Shown: positions 1 to 7,893, counted from the stretch's first letter. The stretch: DNA of 15,570 nt from Chitinophagaceae bacterium (GCA_947461495.1 CANHLV010000014.1:1-15570), one strand, 5' to 3'. The notes: a model not told the origin generated them from the sequence alone. Translations and numbers: made by a program.

Positions 1-26
1 ATTAATATGTTTTTTTTCTTGTTCAC
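1..26 (-). CDS. Possible first codons of a further operon gene, cut by the window edge
   Basis: On the minus strand a GTG at 26-24, 23 bp after the stop of the adenylate-forming enzyme, opens a frame reading M-N-K-K-K-N-I-L before the edge. A lysine-rich start running into hydrophobic residues is common at the N-terminus of cytoplasmic enzymes in such loci, for example glycosyltransferases. Only eight codons are visible, so nothing can be said about function, and it could be non-coding AT-rich sequence. An alternative ATG at about 48-46 meets a stop after six codons. Confidence 0.25.
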
Positions 27-49
27 TCAGAGGTATAATGAAGCCATTT

Positions 50-1318
50 TTAAGCTGGCCTTTTTTTTATTATCAATTGGTATTTGCCATTTTTTGAAAA
101 TACCAGATCTTCTTTTTTGGCATATGTAAAAAATAAATCCGTTTCAACGCCTATCATTCTGATAAAATGGCTTCTTAACTTTTCTTCATCAGTTTTATTA
201 AAATGGGTGTTGACTACAATTTTTACTTCAATAGGTTGATGGTCATCAAATTGATATATCTGAGCCCATTCAAGATTGTTGATTCCTTTAAATGCATTAT
301 CGATACAACCCACTACACTTCCATCTTTTAAGGTAAGTAAATCGCCTGACCTACCATTGATTTTTTCAATTTTTGGGTGCAATATGTTTTCCTTGAAATT
401 ATTATTTTTTGTACTGATATTATCTTCTACTTTATACCTGATTAAAGGGAATTGTTCATTTATAAGTGAAGTAGTAATCACGTTGTTTTCATTGAACTCA
501 TTGATTGAATAAAGTGGTAGTGGATAGTATTCTTTTGTTTTATTTTGAGCCAACAGAATTGTTCTTTCTGTATTTCCATACCAGTCGTGTAGGTCAGTAT
601 CTAAAATCTGCTCAATTTTATTTCGTTGAAATTCCATCAACGTTTCAGAAGATGTGAAGCAATTTTTTACGTGTAGTTGGAGCCCTTTTTTTTCCAGTTC
701 AATACAAAACTTATGCAAATAACTTGGATATGCTTCAATGGCTACAGGACCAAACTGGGTAACCAGTTCGTAATACATATCAATTGTATTTTCGTTAATG
801 TTTGGACTTGAAATATAAAGTATGTTGGCTTTTTTAAAATGATGATGTGTTGTATTTTTTCCTAAAACGCCTCTGATAGACAAGAGTGGTTGTCCATTGT
901 TGAATCCGTGCATCTCTCTATAATGTTTGATATAGGCCTGTTCAATGGCAATGTCAGTGGCTGTTCGGTAAACAGTCAGGGGAGTGCCGGTTGTGCCACT
1001 GGTGAATCCCTTTACTTTCATGAAATCAAAACCGATATAAATATCGTCTACATGTTCTTTTATAGTCGACTTTTCAAGTACTGGTAGCTTTACAATGTCA
1101 TTTATATCTTTTATGGAATGTGCACCAATACCATATTCGCTATACAATTTTTGGTAAAACGTTGATTTGTTAATGGCTTTATTAAAGATTCGAATAAATT
1201 TGTTATTATATAACTCAAATAACTTTTCATCCGATAAGTGGTAAAGATGATCAATTTCTCTATACTTTTTTTGGGTTAAAAAGTTGTTTTTAAAGTAATA
1301 TTTAAACAAATCGTTCAT
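50..1318 (-). CDS. CapK / phenylacetate-CoA ligase-like adenylate-forming enzyme
   Basis: A 422-residue member of the ANL adenylate-forming superfamily, of the CapK/PaaK-like branch found in polysaccharide loci. The phosphate-binding loop TSGTTGTPL lies at residues 106-114, a YGNTER aromatic/acidic motif at 247-252, and PLIRYKVED (291-299) followed by NGRSGD (321-326) forms the hinge region before a small C-terminal domain. Family members activate a carboxylic acid as an acyl-adenylate and then pass it to CoA or another acceptor; the acid used here cannot be read from sequence. No signal peptide is seen, so it is cytoplasmic. It is the last complete gene on the left and is separated from the GNAT gene upstream by 270 bp, unlike the tight spacing elsewhere. 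Inference: it activates an acyl group that decorates the glycan or an intermediate. Start ATG 1318-1316 fits family length. Confidence 0.8.
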   Translation of the reverse strand: MNDLFKYYFKNNFLTQKKYREIDHLYHLSDEKLFELYNNKFIRIFNKAINKSTFYQKLYSEYGIGAHSIKDINDIVKLPVLEKSTIKEHVDDIYIGFDFMKVKGFTSGTTGTPLTVYRTATDIAIEQAYIKHYREMHGFNNGQPLLSIRGVLGKNTTHHHFKKANILYISSPNINENTIDMYYELVTQFGPVAIEAYPSYLHKFCIELEKKGLQLHVKNCFTSSETLMEFQRNKIEQILDTDLHDWYGNTERTILLAQNKTKEYYPLPLYSINEFNENNVITTSLINEQFPLIRYKVEDNISTKNNNFKENILHPKIEKINGRSGDLLTLKDGSVVGCIDNAFKGINNLEWAQIYQFDDHQPIEVKIVVNTHFNKTDEEKLRSHFIRMIGVETDLFFTYAKKEDLVFSKNGKYQLIIKKRPA

Positions 1319-1588
1319 TAATGTAACTTTCAGTTTGCCCTAGATTTTTTAATTGCCGTGTCCTATAATTTAATTTTTCAATATGGTATTATCATCTAAT
1401 TAATTCATTCTATGTCAAACTCAAAAAATCGAAAAACTTATTAGATTGTAATTTAAGTAATATTGATAAGCATAAAGCTATTACACAGAATATAACGTAT
1501 GCTAAATATTATTATTGCGTATGACGGAAATTAAATAATTTACAAGAGTGATTGTAGAACAAGGTAGGTATATAAAAAGCAAAACGGA
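1319..1588. other. 270-bp AT-rich intergenic gap inside the polysaccharide gene run
   Basis: No convincing open frame and no TAnnTTTG-type promoter is seen on the minus strand. A sigma70-like pair, TTGACA at 1418-1413 and GATAAT at 1393-1388 with a 19-bp spacer, is present, but that form is not the Bacteroidota consensus and may be chance. It may hold an internal promoter or be the scar of a lost gene; neither is shown. Confidence 0.4.
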
Positions 1589-2332
1589 CTATTTGTACCT
1601 TCTGTCAAGAAATTCTGTTATTTTTCTTAATGCAAAGTACAAGTAAGACTGGTAATTAATATTTTTAACCACATGGCCACCAAAAGATAATTTATATTCA
1701 TTGATACCTTGTAAACCTTTATCATTTGTATTTTCTGCATAGCCTCCAAAATCGTATTTTTTTATTCCCAATTGTTTAAAATAAAAAAGCTCCTCGCATT
1801 TTAATAGTTTATTAGCCATGCCAATTGTCCTAGAGTCAAATACAGGATCGAAGCGTCTGTTACCGCCAAGAAAACCTCTCGCAATTGATATTTTTGTATC
1901 AAACAATTGGAGATGTGCAGCCAATATTTCATCACCAAGGAATGCAAAGCAGGTTACATAGTTTTCAGTAAATGTTTCGAAGTTTTTTTTGTTTACCGGA
2001 TATATATTTTTTTGTCTGGCAAAATCATTGTAAAAATTAATGAAAGTGTTGATGTCCTTATTGAAAACGCAAATGATTCCTAATTCTTTTGCTTTTCTGA
2101 TGTCCTGTGCCGTTTTTTTTCTGAAATTCGAAATGATGGCATCTTCTTCATTTTCAAGAGATAGCTCTATGGTATGCGAATATGTTTTTTTACAAAAAGT
2201 ATTTTTAAGTTTCTCATCTTTTTGGATGTAACTATATGATCTTAAGCCAAAAATATTTTTATAAGTTGGTTCAAACTGAAACCAGGTATCTGTAAGTTTA
2301 AAAAAATAAAATTTCTTTTTGAATTGTATCAT
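1589..2332 (-). CDS. FemAB/GNAT_6-like acyl or aminoacyl transferase
   Basis: A 247-residue protein resembling the C-terminal part of FemAB and related GNAT-fold transferases. Visible signs are the basic helix around residues 71-85 (RKKTAQDIRKAKELG), the strand-loop YDFGGYAEN at 193-201, and EYKLSFGGHVV at 212-222, which match the conserved end of these folds. Family members transfer amino acids from aminoacyl-tRNA or acyl groups from CoA to peptidoglycan precursors or glycans. The donor here is unknown. No signal peptide or membrane segment is obvious. It starts 18 bp after the GT4 stop, which fixes it in the operon and argues that the short N-terminus is real rather than a truncation. Inferred role: decoration of the exopolysaccharide repeat. 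A plain GNAT acetyltransferase is the main alternative. Confidence 0.7.
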   Translation of the reverse strand: MIQFKKKFYFFKLTDTWFQFEPTYKNIFGLRSYSYIQKDEKLKNTFCKKTYSHTIELSLENEEDAIISNFRKKTAQDIRKAKELGIICVFNKDINTFINFYNDFARQKNIYPVNKKNFETFTENYVTCFAFLGDEILAAHLQLFDTKISIARGFLGGNRRFDPVFDSRTIGMANKLLKCEELFYFKQLGIKKYDFGGYAENTNDKGLQGINEYKLSFGGHVVKNINYQSYLYFALRKITEFLDRRYK

Positions 2333-2350
2333 GTTTGTTGATGGATGCGA

Positions 2351-3508
2351 TTAGTTTATTTTTTTGTAAAAGGAAATCGTTCTTTCAGCTACTTTTTCAC
2401 AATCAAATTTATCTGATGCTGATTTTTTTGCATTCTCAGCAATTGATGCTATCAGATTGAAGTTGTTGTGTAATTTTTTCAAAGGTTCTATAATTTGTGA
2501 TTCTTTTGAAAGATTGAATAAAAATCCATCTGTTTCATTTGTAATCATCTCAGGAATGCCGCCAACATCAGAGGCGATAACTACTTTTCCCGATGCCATG
2601 GATTCTGCTATTGCCATTGGCAATGATTCATGTTTTGAAGAAACTACGAGTATGTCACTTTTTGATATTAATTCTATGACTTTTTCCTGTAAAACCCATC
2701 CGTGAAATTGGATATTCGAAGACAAGTTATTGGTATCAATAAAATGTTCAATTTGAGATTGGATAATACTGTTGCTATAGCCACCTAAAACTTCCAACCT
2801 GTAAAAGATATGTAAGTCGTTCATTTTTTTTAAAATATTCAATAGGAATAAAAGATTCTTATTGTTGTCTATAACTCCAATATATAATAATGTATTGTCG
2901 GTTTTCTTTTTTAATGGAATTTGAAAATATTTTAATGGCACAGCATTATGAATAATAACTTCATTTTTGAAATTAAAATTTTTGGTTTTTGATTTAGAAA
3001 ATGAAGATAAATGAATGATATGTTCCGGAATTAAAAAGGAATTCATCAGACTGTTAAATCTCCAAGTTATTTTATCAGAAAGTTTGGTTTTCCGTTTTGC
3101 TTCTTCATTTGACATGCCATGTATGGTAAGTACTACTGGGCAGTTTATTTTGACAAATAATTTTATAAACAAAAATGTGTTACCTACTTGAAAATGTATA
3201 ACGTCAGGAGAAAAATCTTTTACATGGTATTTTAATTTTCCGGAACCGAAGAAAAAATAATTTAAAGAATGAAAGGGGAAGATTCCTTCATGCTCATAAT
3301 ATATACTGATGTTGTCAGCAAATTTCAAAGTTTTTGTTTTAAGCAAATCTTTATTAAATGAAATAACTCTGATGTCAATATTCTTGACAGAAGCAAAGCC
3401 ATGCAGTAAATTGATAAGTGCAGAATGTATACCACCTCTTATTTGTTCAAGATCAACAGGTAGGCCCGGTATTAAAATCAGTATTTTCATCTCTTTTTCA
3501 GCCATCAT
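2351..3508 (-). CDS. Glycosyltransferase family 4 (GT-B fold)
   Basis: A 385-residue GT4 enzyme that would transfer a sugar from a nucleotide donor to the lipid-linked repeat unit on the cytoplasmic face. The N-terminal Rossmann half has the glycine-rich RGGIHS at 24-29 and DVIHFQ at 102-107; the donor half starts near LLYIGVID (207-214). The diagnostic EX7E motif is complete (E294 and E302 within ESLPMAIAE), followed by SDVGGIPEM at 313-321. The sugar and linkage cannot be inferred. The gene begins 7 bp after the wzx stop and ends 18 bp before the GNAT gene. ATG 3508-3506 gives the longest protein, but Met7 (ATG at 3490-3488, beginning MKILILIPGLP) is an equally natural start for this family. 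It is the only glycosyltransferase in the window. Confidence 0.88.
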   Translation of the reverse strand: MMAEKEMKILILIPGLPVDLEQIRGGIHSALINLLHGFASVKNIDIRVISFNKDLLKTKTLKFADNISIYYEHEGIFPFHSLNYFFFGSGKLKYHVKDFSPDVIHFQVGNTFLFIKLFVKINCPVVLTIHGMSNEEAKRKTKLSDKITWRFNSLMNSFLIPEHIIHLSSFSKSKTKNFNFKNEVIIHNAVPLKYFQIPLKKKTDNTLLYIGVIDNNKNLLFLLNILKKMNDLHIFYRLEVLGGYSNSIIQSQIEHFIDTNNLSSNIQFHGWVLQEKVIELISKSDILVVSSKHESLPMAIAESMASGKVVIASDVGGIPEMITNETDGFLFNLSKESQIIEPLKKLHNNFNLIASIAENAKKSASDKFDCEKVAERTISFYKKIN

Positions 3509-3515
3509 TTTTATT

Positions 3516-4958
3516 TCAATTTTGTAAAGATTTTTTTTGCCAATTATAATACCCTAATGCTGCCACGGCTGCTAATAGCCAAAAAATGATAAATAGATAT
3601 TGATGTGAAATAATAAAAGATAGTTTGGTATAGGTAATAAATGCTATGATTGAAATTGTATAGAAAAAGAAAACGTCTTTAGCTTTTGTAATTCTCCTCT
3701 TTATTAATATTACATCTTGAATAATATGAAAAACTAAAAATGAAATAAAAACAGCATAATTAACCACTGTCAATGATTTCCAATAATATAAACCCAAGAC
3801 ACATAATGTAACATTAAGGAGCAGTGTGATGATGTTACAAATCATATCCAATTTTTCTAGTTTAATGGCAACTATAACATTGGCTTGTAGAAAAATTGTA
3901 GGAAAGATTAAAATTACCAGAAACATTTCTTTGGCATAACCTGATGTTTCGGCAAAGTTTTTTCCAAACATCATTGGAATGAAATAATCTGAAAAAGACC
4001 AAATGAAAGTGAATACAAAAAAGCCATATAAACTCAGATACTTGAAAGTTTTATGATACAAATCTGTAAGCTTTTGAATACTTTCTTTGTATGCTGTAAT
4101 CAGCATCGGGTATATTGTAGAAGTTACAATGATAGGTATGATGGTAAAAACCATTAATAATTTTATAGTTATTTCGTAATCGGCAACAGCTTTCAAATCA
4201 AGATATTTGGAGACAATGATATTGGCTACACGCCAGTTAATGATTGATATACTACTGATGACGACAAAAGTCCAGTTCATGAAAATGATTGTCCTGAATT
4301 CATGCCAGCTTAGTTTTGATGAAATAATTTGAGAGAAACTGGTTTTGTTGGAACTACCGAATTTGATAAATAAATTCAGTGAAACTATTCTGAAAAAAAT
4401 CAAAATAAAAGACAATAGGACAATGTTTATCGGAAAAATTAGTAATAAACAAGCGAGCAGAAATTTCAAGAAAGTTTCAATTGTTAAAATGATGAAAGTT
4501 TTTTTCTGCTCTAAAGTTGCCAGATTGATTGATTTGATCACATAAATCAAATTGTCGAAAATCAAGTTAATTCCAATAATCAATGACAATTTTCTAATTT
4601 CGATATCATTGTATAATGAGAAAGAAAACGTTATGTTTAAAAAATAAAAAACGATGCCAACCAGTAATTGAAGTTTAAAGAATTTTTCAATTAATCTGGT
4701 TTTATCATCTGTATGCATGTACTCTCTAACAAACCATTGTCCCATACCTAAAGAAGAAAATCCCAATAAGAATGAATAGAGTGTATTTGAAAGTGTATAA
4801 TTTCCAAAATCCTTTGTTGAATAATTTCTGGCTATAATGATGAAAAAAAAAGTAAGCAATACATTTTGTAATACATTCGATATTACTCCCCACATGGAAT
4901 TGTTGAAAAGCTTGGTTTTCGTTTTCAACTTTACTTCATTTATTAAATGTTTGAACAT
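3516..4958 (-). CDS. wzx: Wzx-type polysaccharide flippase (MOP superfamily)
   Basis: A 480-residue integral membrane protein with roughly 12-14 hydrophobic segments and few charged loops, matching the usual size of Wzx flippases. Family landmarks sit at the N-terminus: NNSMWGVISNVLQN (19-32), an arginine in the first helix region with STKDFGNYTLSNTLY (47-61), and the loop LGMGQWFVREY (70-80). It would move the undecaprenyl-linked repeat unit from the cytoplasmic to the periplasmic face of the inner membrane. It starts 10 bp after the wzy stop and ends 7 bp before the GT4 gene, so the three are almost certainly cotranscribed. A run of nine T (coding strand) at codons 36-39 lies near the start; see findings. 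Substrate specificity is unknown. Confidence 0.87.
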   Translation of the reverse strand: MFKHLINEVKLKTKTKLFNNSMWGVISNVLQNVLLTFFFIIIARNYSTKDFGNYTLSNTLYSFLLGFSSLGMGQWFVREYMHTDDKTRLIEKFFKLQLLVGIVFYFLNITFSFSLYNDIEIRKLSLIIGINLIFDNLIYVIKSINLATLEQKKTFIILTIETFLKFLLACLLLIFPINIVLLSFILIFFRIVSLNLFIKFGSSNKTSFSQIISSKLSWHEFRTIIFMNWTFVVISSISIINWRVANIIVSKYLDLKAVADYEITIKLLMVFTIIPIIVTSTIYPMLITAYKESIQKLTDLYHKTFKYLSLYGFFVFTFIWSFSDYFIPMMFGKNFAETSGYAKEMFLVILIFPTIFLQANVIVAIKLEKLDMICNIITLLLNVTLCVLGLYYWKSLTVVNYAVFISFLVFHIIQDVILIKRRITKAKDVFFFYTISIIAFITYTKLSFIISHQYLFIIFWLLAAVAALGYYNWQKKSLQN

Positions 4959-4968
4959 GGTTAATTAA

Positions 4969-6282
4969 TTATTCCTCTTGATCTGCGTTTTCGTTTTGTA
5001 ATTCATAAATTGAAAGGTGCTTATATCCGATAATACAAGCGATGATAGCTATGATTAAAATAAACACACGTTGTTCTCCAAATGTGTAAGTTCCATTAAA
5101 GCTTAAAAGAAAGCTTAACATGGCACAAAAAAACAGCAGGAAATTAAAGTCTTTATTTCTAAAAAAATAATAAATAGCACTTATAACCGGATACAGAAAA
5201 AGCATATAAATCAATGTGAAACCTATGCCACCTAGTTCCGTGAGTAATTTTAAATTCCCATTTTCAGGGACATCAAAAGGTAGGAGTTCATTATTGTCCA
5301 TCCAGAATTGATTGGGATTGTGTAAGAAAATATGTTTGGAATAATTATCCAATCCTATTCCGAAAAATGGATTCTTCTTAAAAATATCAAATGCCTCTAC
5401 CCAAATAGAATACCTGAATGCATATGCATTATCTAAATCTGTACCTCTTTTAAAAATAGAAAATTTATCCTGAAACTGCATAATGAGAAAATACAATCCG
5501 ATACCGGCAAAAATGAAAATAAATTTGTAATAACCTTTACTGAAAATAATAATCAATGCCATACCCAAAAGAAAACCCATTAAGCCACTTCTTCCTCCAG
5601 AACTCATGATGGCAATTAATGATAGCAACACCAATAACAAATCTTTGTAGTCGTATTTACTGTCTTTATGTTTTATTAAACAAACAAAGCACAAAACAGA
5701 AACGAACTGAGAATAATGCTGCGGGTCTGCTAAAAAGCTGGGGTATCTGATGCCGTTACTTATAAAAACATTCGGTCTTAAACTACCGGATAATGAAAAT
5801 TGAGGTCCAATAATCATTTGTGCAAGTAAAAACAAAAAAGAAAAAATCAATAAGTATTTAAACCATGAGATAACCTCTTGGAAAAACAAGGAATCTTCTG
5901 CGATTTCCTTAATTATTAAACCAGAGAAAAGAAATGCGGGAATTAATTTGAAGAAATGAAAAATTGTATCTAAATCAGGTTTGATGTCTGCAACAAAAAA
6001 GCCAATAAGAATGGAGAGAAAAAGACAGAAAACAACAACATTGTAAAATTGTCGCTCGAAAAAATTCAAATCATTTTTTTGATACAAAAAGAAAAAAAAT
6101 ATTGTTGAAATAGCAGTGAAGCCATCAAGGTTAGGCAAGAATTTAACACCTAGAAATGGTAACGTAAGTATGATGTATTTTAGGTAAAACCTATTGTTAT
6201 CAACTTTAAAAAAAAGGTTGATCATTAAAAAAATCACTACATTAGAAGCACCTATTATTTTTATTAACCCTCCGCCCATCAT
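4969..6282 (-). CDS. wzy: O-antigen ligase/polymerase family protein (Wzy)
   Basis: A 437-residue multi-spanning inner-membrane protein of the O-antigen ligase/Wzy_C type. Between hydrophobic helices it carries SSGGRSGLMG at 227-236, typical of the family, then a large periplasmic loop with RYSIWVEAFDIFKKNP (290-305), FGIGLDNY (307-314) and PENGNLKLLTELGGIGF (339-355), matching the conserved arginine, GxGxxN/Y and H/N-x-L-x5-E-x-G-x-x-G pattern of Wzy_C. It would polymerise flipped repeat units in the periplasm. Being next to wzx and in a locus with wzc/wza, polymerase is more likely than ligase. Its ATG overlaps the deacetylase stop by four bases (ATGA at 6282-6279), implying translational coupling. 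A second ATG follows at once, so the start may be one codon later. Confidence 0.83.
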   Translation of the reverse strand: MMGGGLIKIIGASNVVIFLMINLFFKVDNNRFYLKYIILTLPFLGVKFLPNLDGFTAISTIFFFFLYQKNDLNFFERQFYNVVVFCLFLSILIGFFVADIKPDLDTIFHFFKLIPAFLFSGLIIKEIAEDSLFFQEVISWFKYLLIFSFLFLLAQMIIGPQFSLSGSLRPNVFISNGIRYPSFLADPQHYSQFVSVLCFVCLIKHKDSKYDYKDLLLVLLSLIAIMSSGGRSGLMGFLLGMALIIIFSKGYYKFIFIFAGIGLYFLIMQFQDKFSIFKRGTDLDNAYAFRYSIWVEAFDIFKKNPFFGIGLDNYSKHIFLHNPNQFWMDNNELLPFDVPENGNLKLLTELGGIGFTLIYMLFLYPVISAIYYFFRNKDFNFLLFFCAMLSFLLSFNGTYTFGEQRVFILIIAIIACIIGYKHLSIYELQNENADQEE

Positions 6283-7181
6283 TTTAATTTTTTACGTTCA
6301 AACCAAAGTCCTGTCATTCTACATATATTTTCCACAAATGAAACATCTTCCAAAACGTCAAATCGGGGGATTTCGTATATGTTGGACATTTTATCAGGAG
6401 TTAGATAATGGGGAACTGTATTGAATGCGATTTTATAACCATTATCTTTCAAAATGGCGATTTCTCTTTCAGTGTAATTGCCATTGGGGTATGCGAAACT
6501 GTTAATTGGATAATGAAGCCAATTTTGTAATATTTTTTGAGATTGGGTAATTTCAAAATGAGCAACTTCAGATGTACAATTAGATAAAATTGGATGTGTT
6601 ACCGTGTGAGATCCAAAATGAATGTAGTTAGAGTATTGATAATTGATTAAATCTTCTGGTATTAGCGCATCCCTTTCTTGTTTATTGATTTTTGATTTAA
6701 TATCATTGATAAAATCAAGACGGTTTTGATTTTTAAGTTTTTTCATTTCAGAAATAGAAGGTACTTGCCATTTTTCTTTCAAAGCAATGTTCACATAAGA
6801 CCACCAAAATAAAGTTCCTTCTTCTACTGGTTCTGTGGCGATAAAAGTGGTAACGGGAATTTGATATTTTTCTGCAATTTCAAAAATGTTTTGCTGGTTT
6901 TCTTTCCATCCATCATCTACAGTAAAGATGACAGCCATAGGAGGGAAGCCTAGTTTATTTTCTTTGATAGTGATCAGGTCTTTAACTGAAATAAATGTAA
7001 AACCATTTTTTAAAAACCATTTTACACTAAGCTCAAACAATTTTTTACTGGGGTTATGAAAGTATACAGACAGAATGAAAGCTCCGTTTTTGGATTTTTC
7101 TTTAAGTTTTCGAACTTTTCCGCTTGATAACAGATAGATACCATAGCACCATGCGACAAGGTTTCTGACATTTAAAACCAT
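6279..7181 (-). CDS. Polysaccharide deacetylase (carbohydrate esterase family 4)
   Basis: A 300-residue NodB-fold deacetylase removing N- or O-acetyl groups from a sugar. The motif set is complete: TVDDGW at 87-92 (catalytic base D89, metal ligand D90; Val replaces the usual Phe), GSHTVTHP at 190-197 (metal ligands H192 and H196), FAYPNG at 229-234, and IPRFDV at 271-276 with R273. SVYFHNP at 38-44 corresponds to the early YH motif. There is no clear cleavable signal peptide; only a short hydrophobic stretch at about 8-19 before a lysine-rich segment, so it may act in the cytoplasm or be membrane-associated. It is the first gene after upxY and the inverted repeat, and overlaps wzy by four bases. 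Inferred role: deacetylation of the repeat unit or lipid-linked precursor. Confidence 0.88.
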   Translation of the reverse strand: MVLNVRNLVAWCYGIYLLSSGKVRKLKEKSKNGAFILSVYFHNPSKKLFELSVKWFLKNGFTFISVKDLITIKENKLGFPPMAVIFTVDDGWKENQQNIFEIAEKYQIPVTTFIATEPVEEGTLFWWSYVNIALKEKWQVPSISEMKKLKNQNRLDFINDIKSKINKQERDALIPEDLINYQYSNYIHFGSHTVTHPILSNCTSEVAHFEITQSQKILQNWLHYPINSFAYPNGNYTEREIAILKDNGYKIAFNTVPHYLTPDKMSNIYEIPRFDVLEDVSFVENICRMTGLWFERKKLK

Positions 7182-7217
7182 TAGTTTAAATATTGAGGAA
7201 TAAGCAAAACGTACAGT

Positions 7218-7253
7218 GTAAGTTAATAATTAATATTTTAATTATTAACTTAC
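7218..7253. repeat. Perfect 16-bp inverted repeat with 4-nt loop between upxY and the deacetylase gene
   Basis: The left arm GTAAGTTAATAATTAA (7218-7233) and right arm TTAATTATTAACTTAC (7238-7253) are exact reverse complements around TATT. In the minus-strand transcript the hairpin starts about 25 nt after the upxY stop and ends 36 nt before the deacetylase ATG. It is AT-rich and has no U-tract after it in that direction, so it is not a standard intrinsic terminator. It could be an RNA element (pause, antiterminator loading or processing site) or a protein operator. Confidence 0.75.
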
Positions 7254-7278
7254 CTGCAGTAAAAAGTATACAAATTGA

Positions 7279-7800
7279 TTATACGCCAATAAACTTGGCT
7301 TCCTGATTTAGTACATTTAATTCATAAGCAGAATTCGCGCTCAACACATAACCTAATGAAGGCAAAGTTATTTTTACAACTGTTGCATGAAGGGCGATTA
7401 CATTTTCGAAATCCTTATTTATCGGTTTTTTACTAACGATACGGACGAGATTATTCAGATTCACTTCCGTTTTTTCAACTGAAATGTTTGAGAATGAATC
7501 AACAAATTCCTGAATGTTTTCCATTTCAATACCCTTTATGTTTACAGGTCTTCCCAACCAATAAACAAAATTGATTATGCCGTTTAGTTGTTTTACTAAA
7601 GGAATATCATGTTCCGAGATATGTACAAATACATAACACGGGAACAAGGGTTCTAAAAATGTCTTTCTTTTGTCCTCGTTCTCACTTGTGGTGATTTTGT
7701 TTAGCGGACAATAATTTTCAATTTTCTTTTTACTTAACAAAGCCAAAACCTTTTTTTCTTGGTTAGGCTTAGTGTAAACTGCATACCATTTCTTTTGCAT
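7279..7800 (-). CDS. upxY: UpxY/RfaH-type transcription antiterminator (NusG family)
   Basis: A 173-residue specialised NusG paralogue. The NGN domain is clear: KKWYAVYTKPNQEKKV at 3-18, a cysteine/proline segment NYCPL (29-33), PLFPCYVFVHI (51-61) and INFVYWLGRPVNI (76-88), as in UpxY, RfaH and LoaP. The C-terminal part (about 115-165) would be the KOW domain but is weakly conserved by eye. Such proteins bind RNA polymerase and prevent pausing or termination in long surface-polysaccharide operons; in Bacteroides each capsule locus has its own. Here it lies after wza-wzc rather than first in the operon, with 175 bp upstream of it and a strong inverted repeat just after it, suggesting it acts on the distal biosynthetic genes. 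Confidence 0.85.
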   Translation of the reverse strand: MQKKWYAVYTKPNQEKKVLALLSKKKIENYCPLNKITTSENEDKRKTFLEPLFPCYVFVHISEHDIPLVKQLNGIINFVYWLGRPVNIKGIEMENIQEFVDSFSNISVEKTEVNLNNLVRIVSKKPINKDFENVIALHATVVKITLPSLGYVLSANSAYELNVLNQEAKFIGV

Positions 7801-7856
7801 GTTAAAGAATTTAGGTGACGAAATATGCAGCTTCTCACTGGATTAGATGTTTATTT

Positions 7857-7870
7857 TCAAAGGTCTTTGA
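7857..7870. repeat. Short operator-like palindrome upstream of upxY
   Basis: TCAAAG-GT-CTTTGA: two 6-bp arms around GT, lying 57 bp upstream of the upxY start and just downstream of a candidate -7 element. It could bind a dimeric regulator, but 6-bp arms in AT-rich DNA can arise by chance. Confidence 0.3.
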
Positions 7871-7885
7871 TTAGGATGGGAAATA

Positions 7886-7893
7886 CGAAAATA
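7886..7893 (-). promoter_or_regulatory. Weak candidate -7 element for upxY
   Basis: On the minus strand TATTTTCG at 7893-7886 differs from TAnnTTTG at one position, and a TTG lies about 21 bp upstream. It would start transcription inside the 175-bp wzc-upxY gap, giving upxY and the distal genes a promoter separate from the one before wza. The match is imperfect. The same gap contains a T7A8 AT-palindrome at 7948-7962 shortly after the wzc stop. Confidence 0.25.

Noticed and set aside
276..512. 78-codon plus-strand frame opposite the CapK-like gene
   Set aside because: Lies antisense inside a gene with clear family motifs; no recognisable protein character or promoter.
1457..1485. GTAATA...TATTAC inverted repeat in the 270-bp gap
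   Set aside because: Only 5-6 bp of stem with a large loop and bulge in very AT-rich DNA; not distinguishable from chance.
6194..6424. 76-codon plus-strand frame across the wzy-deacetylase junction
   Set aside because: Antisense to the ends of two genes with conserved motifs; no sign of a real product.
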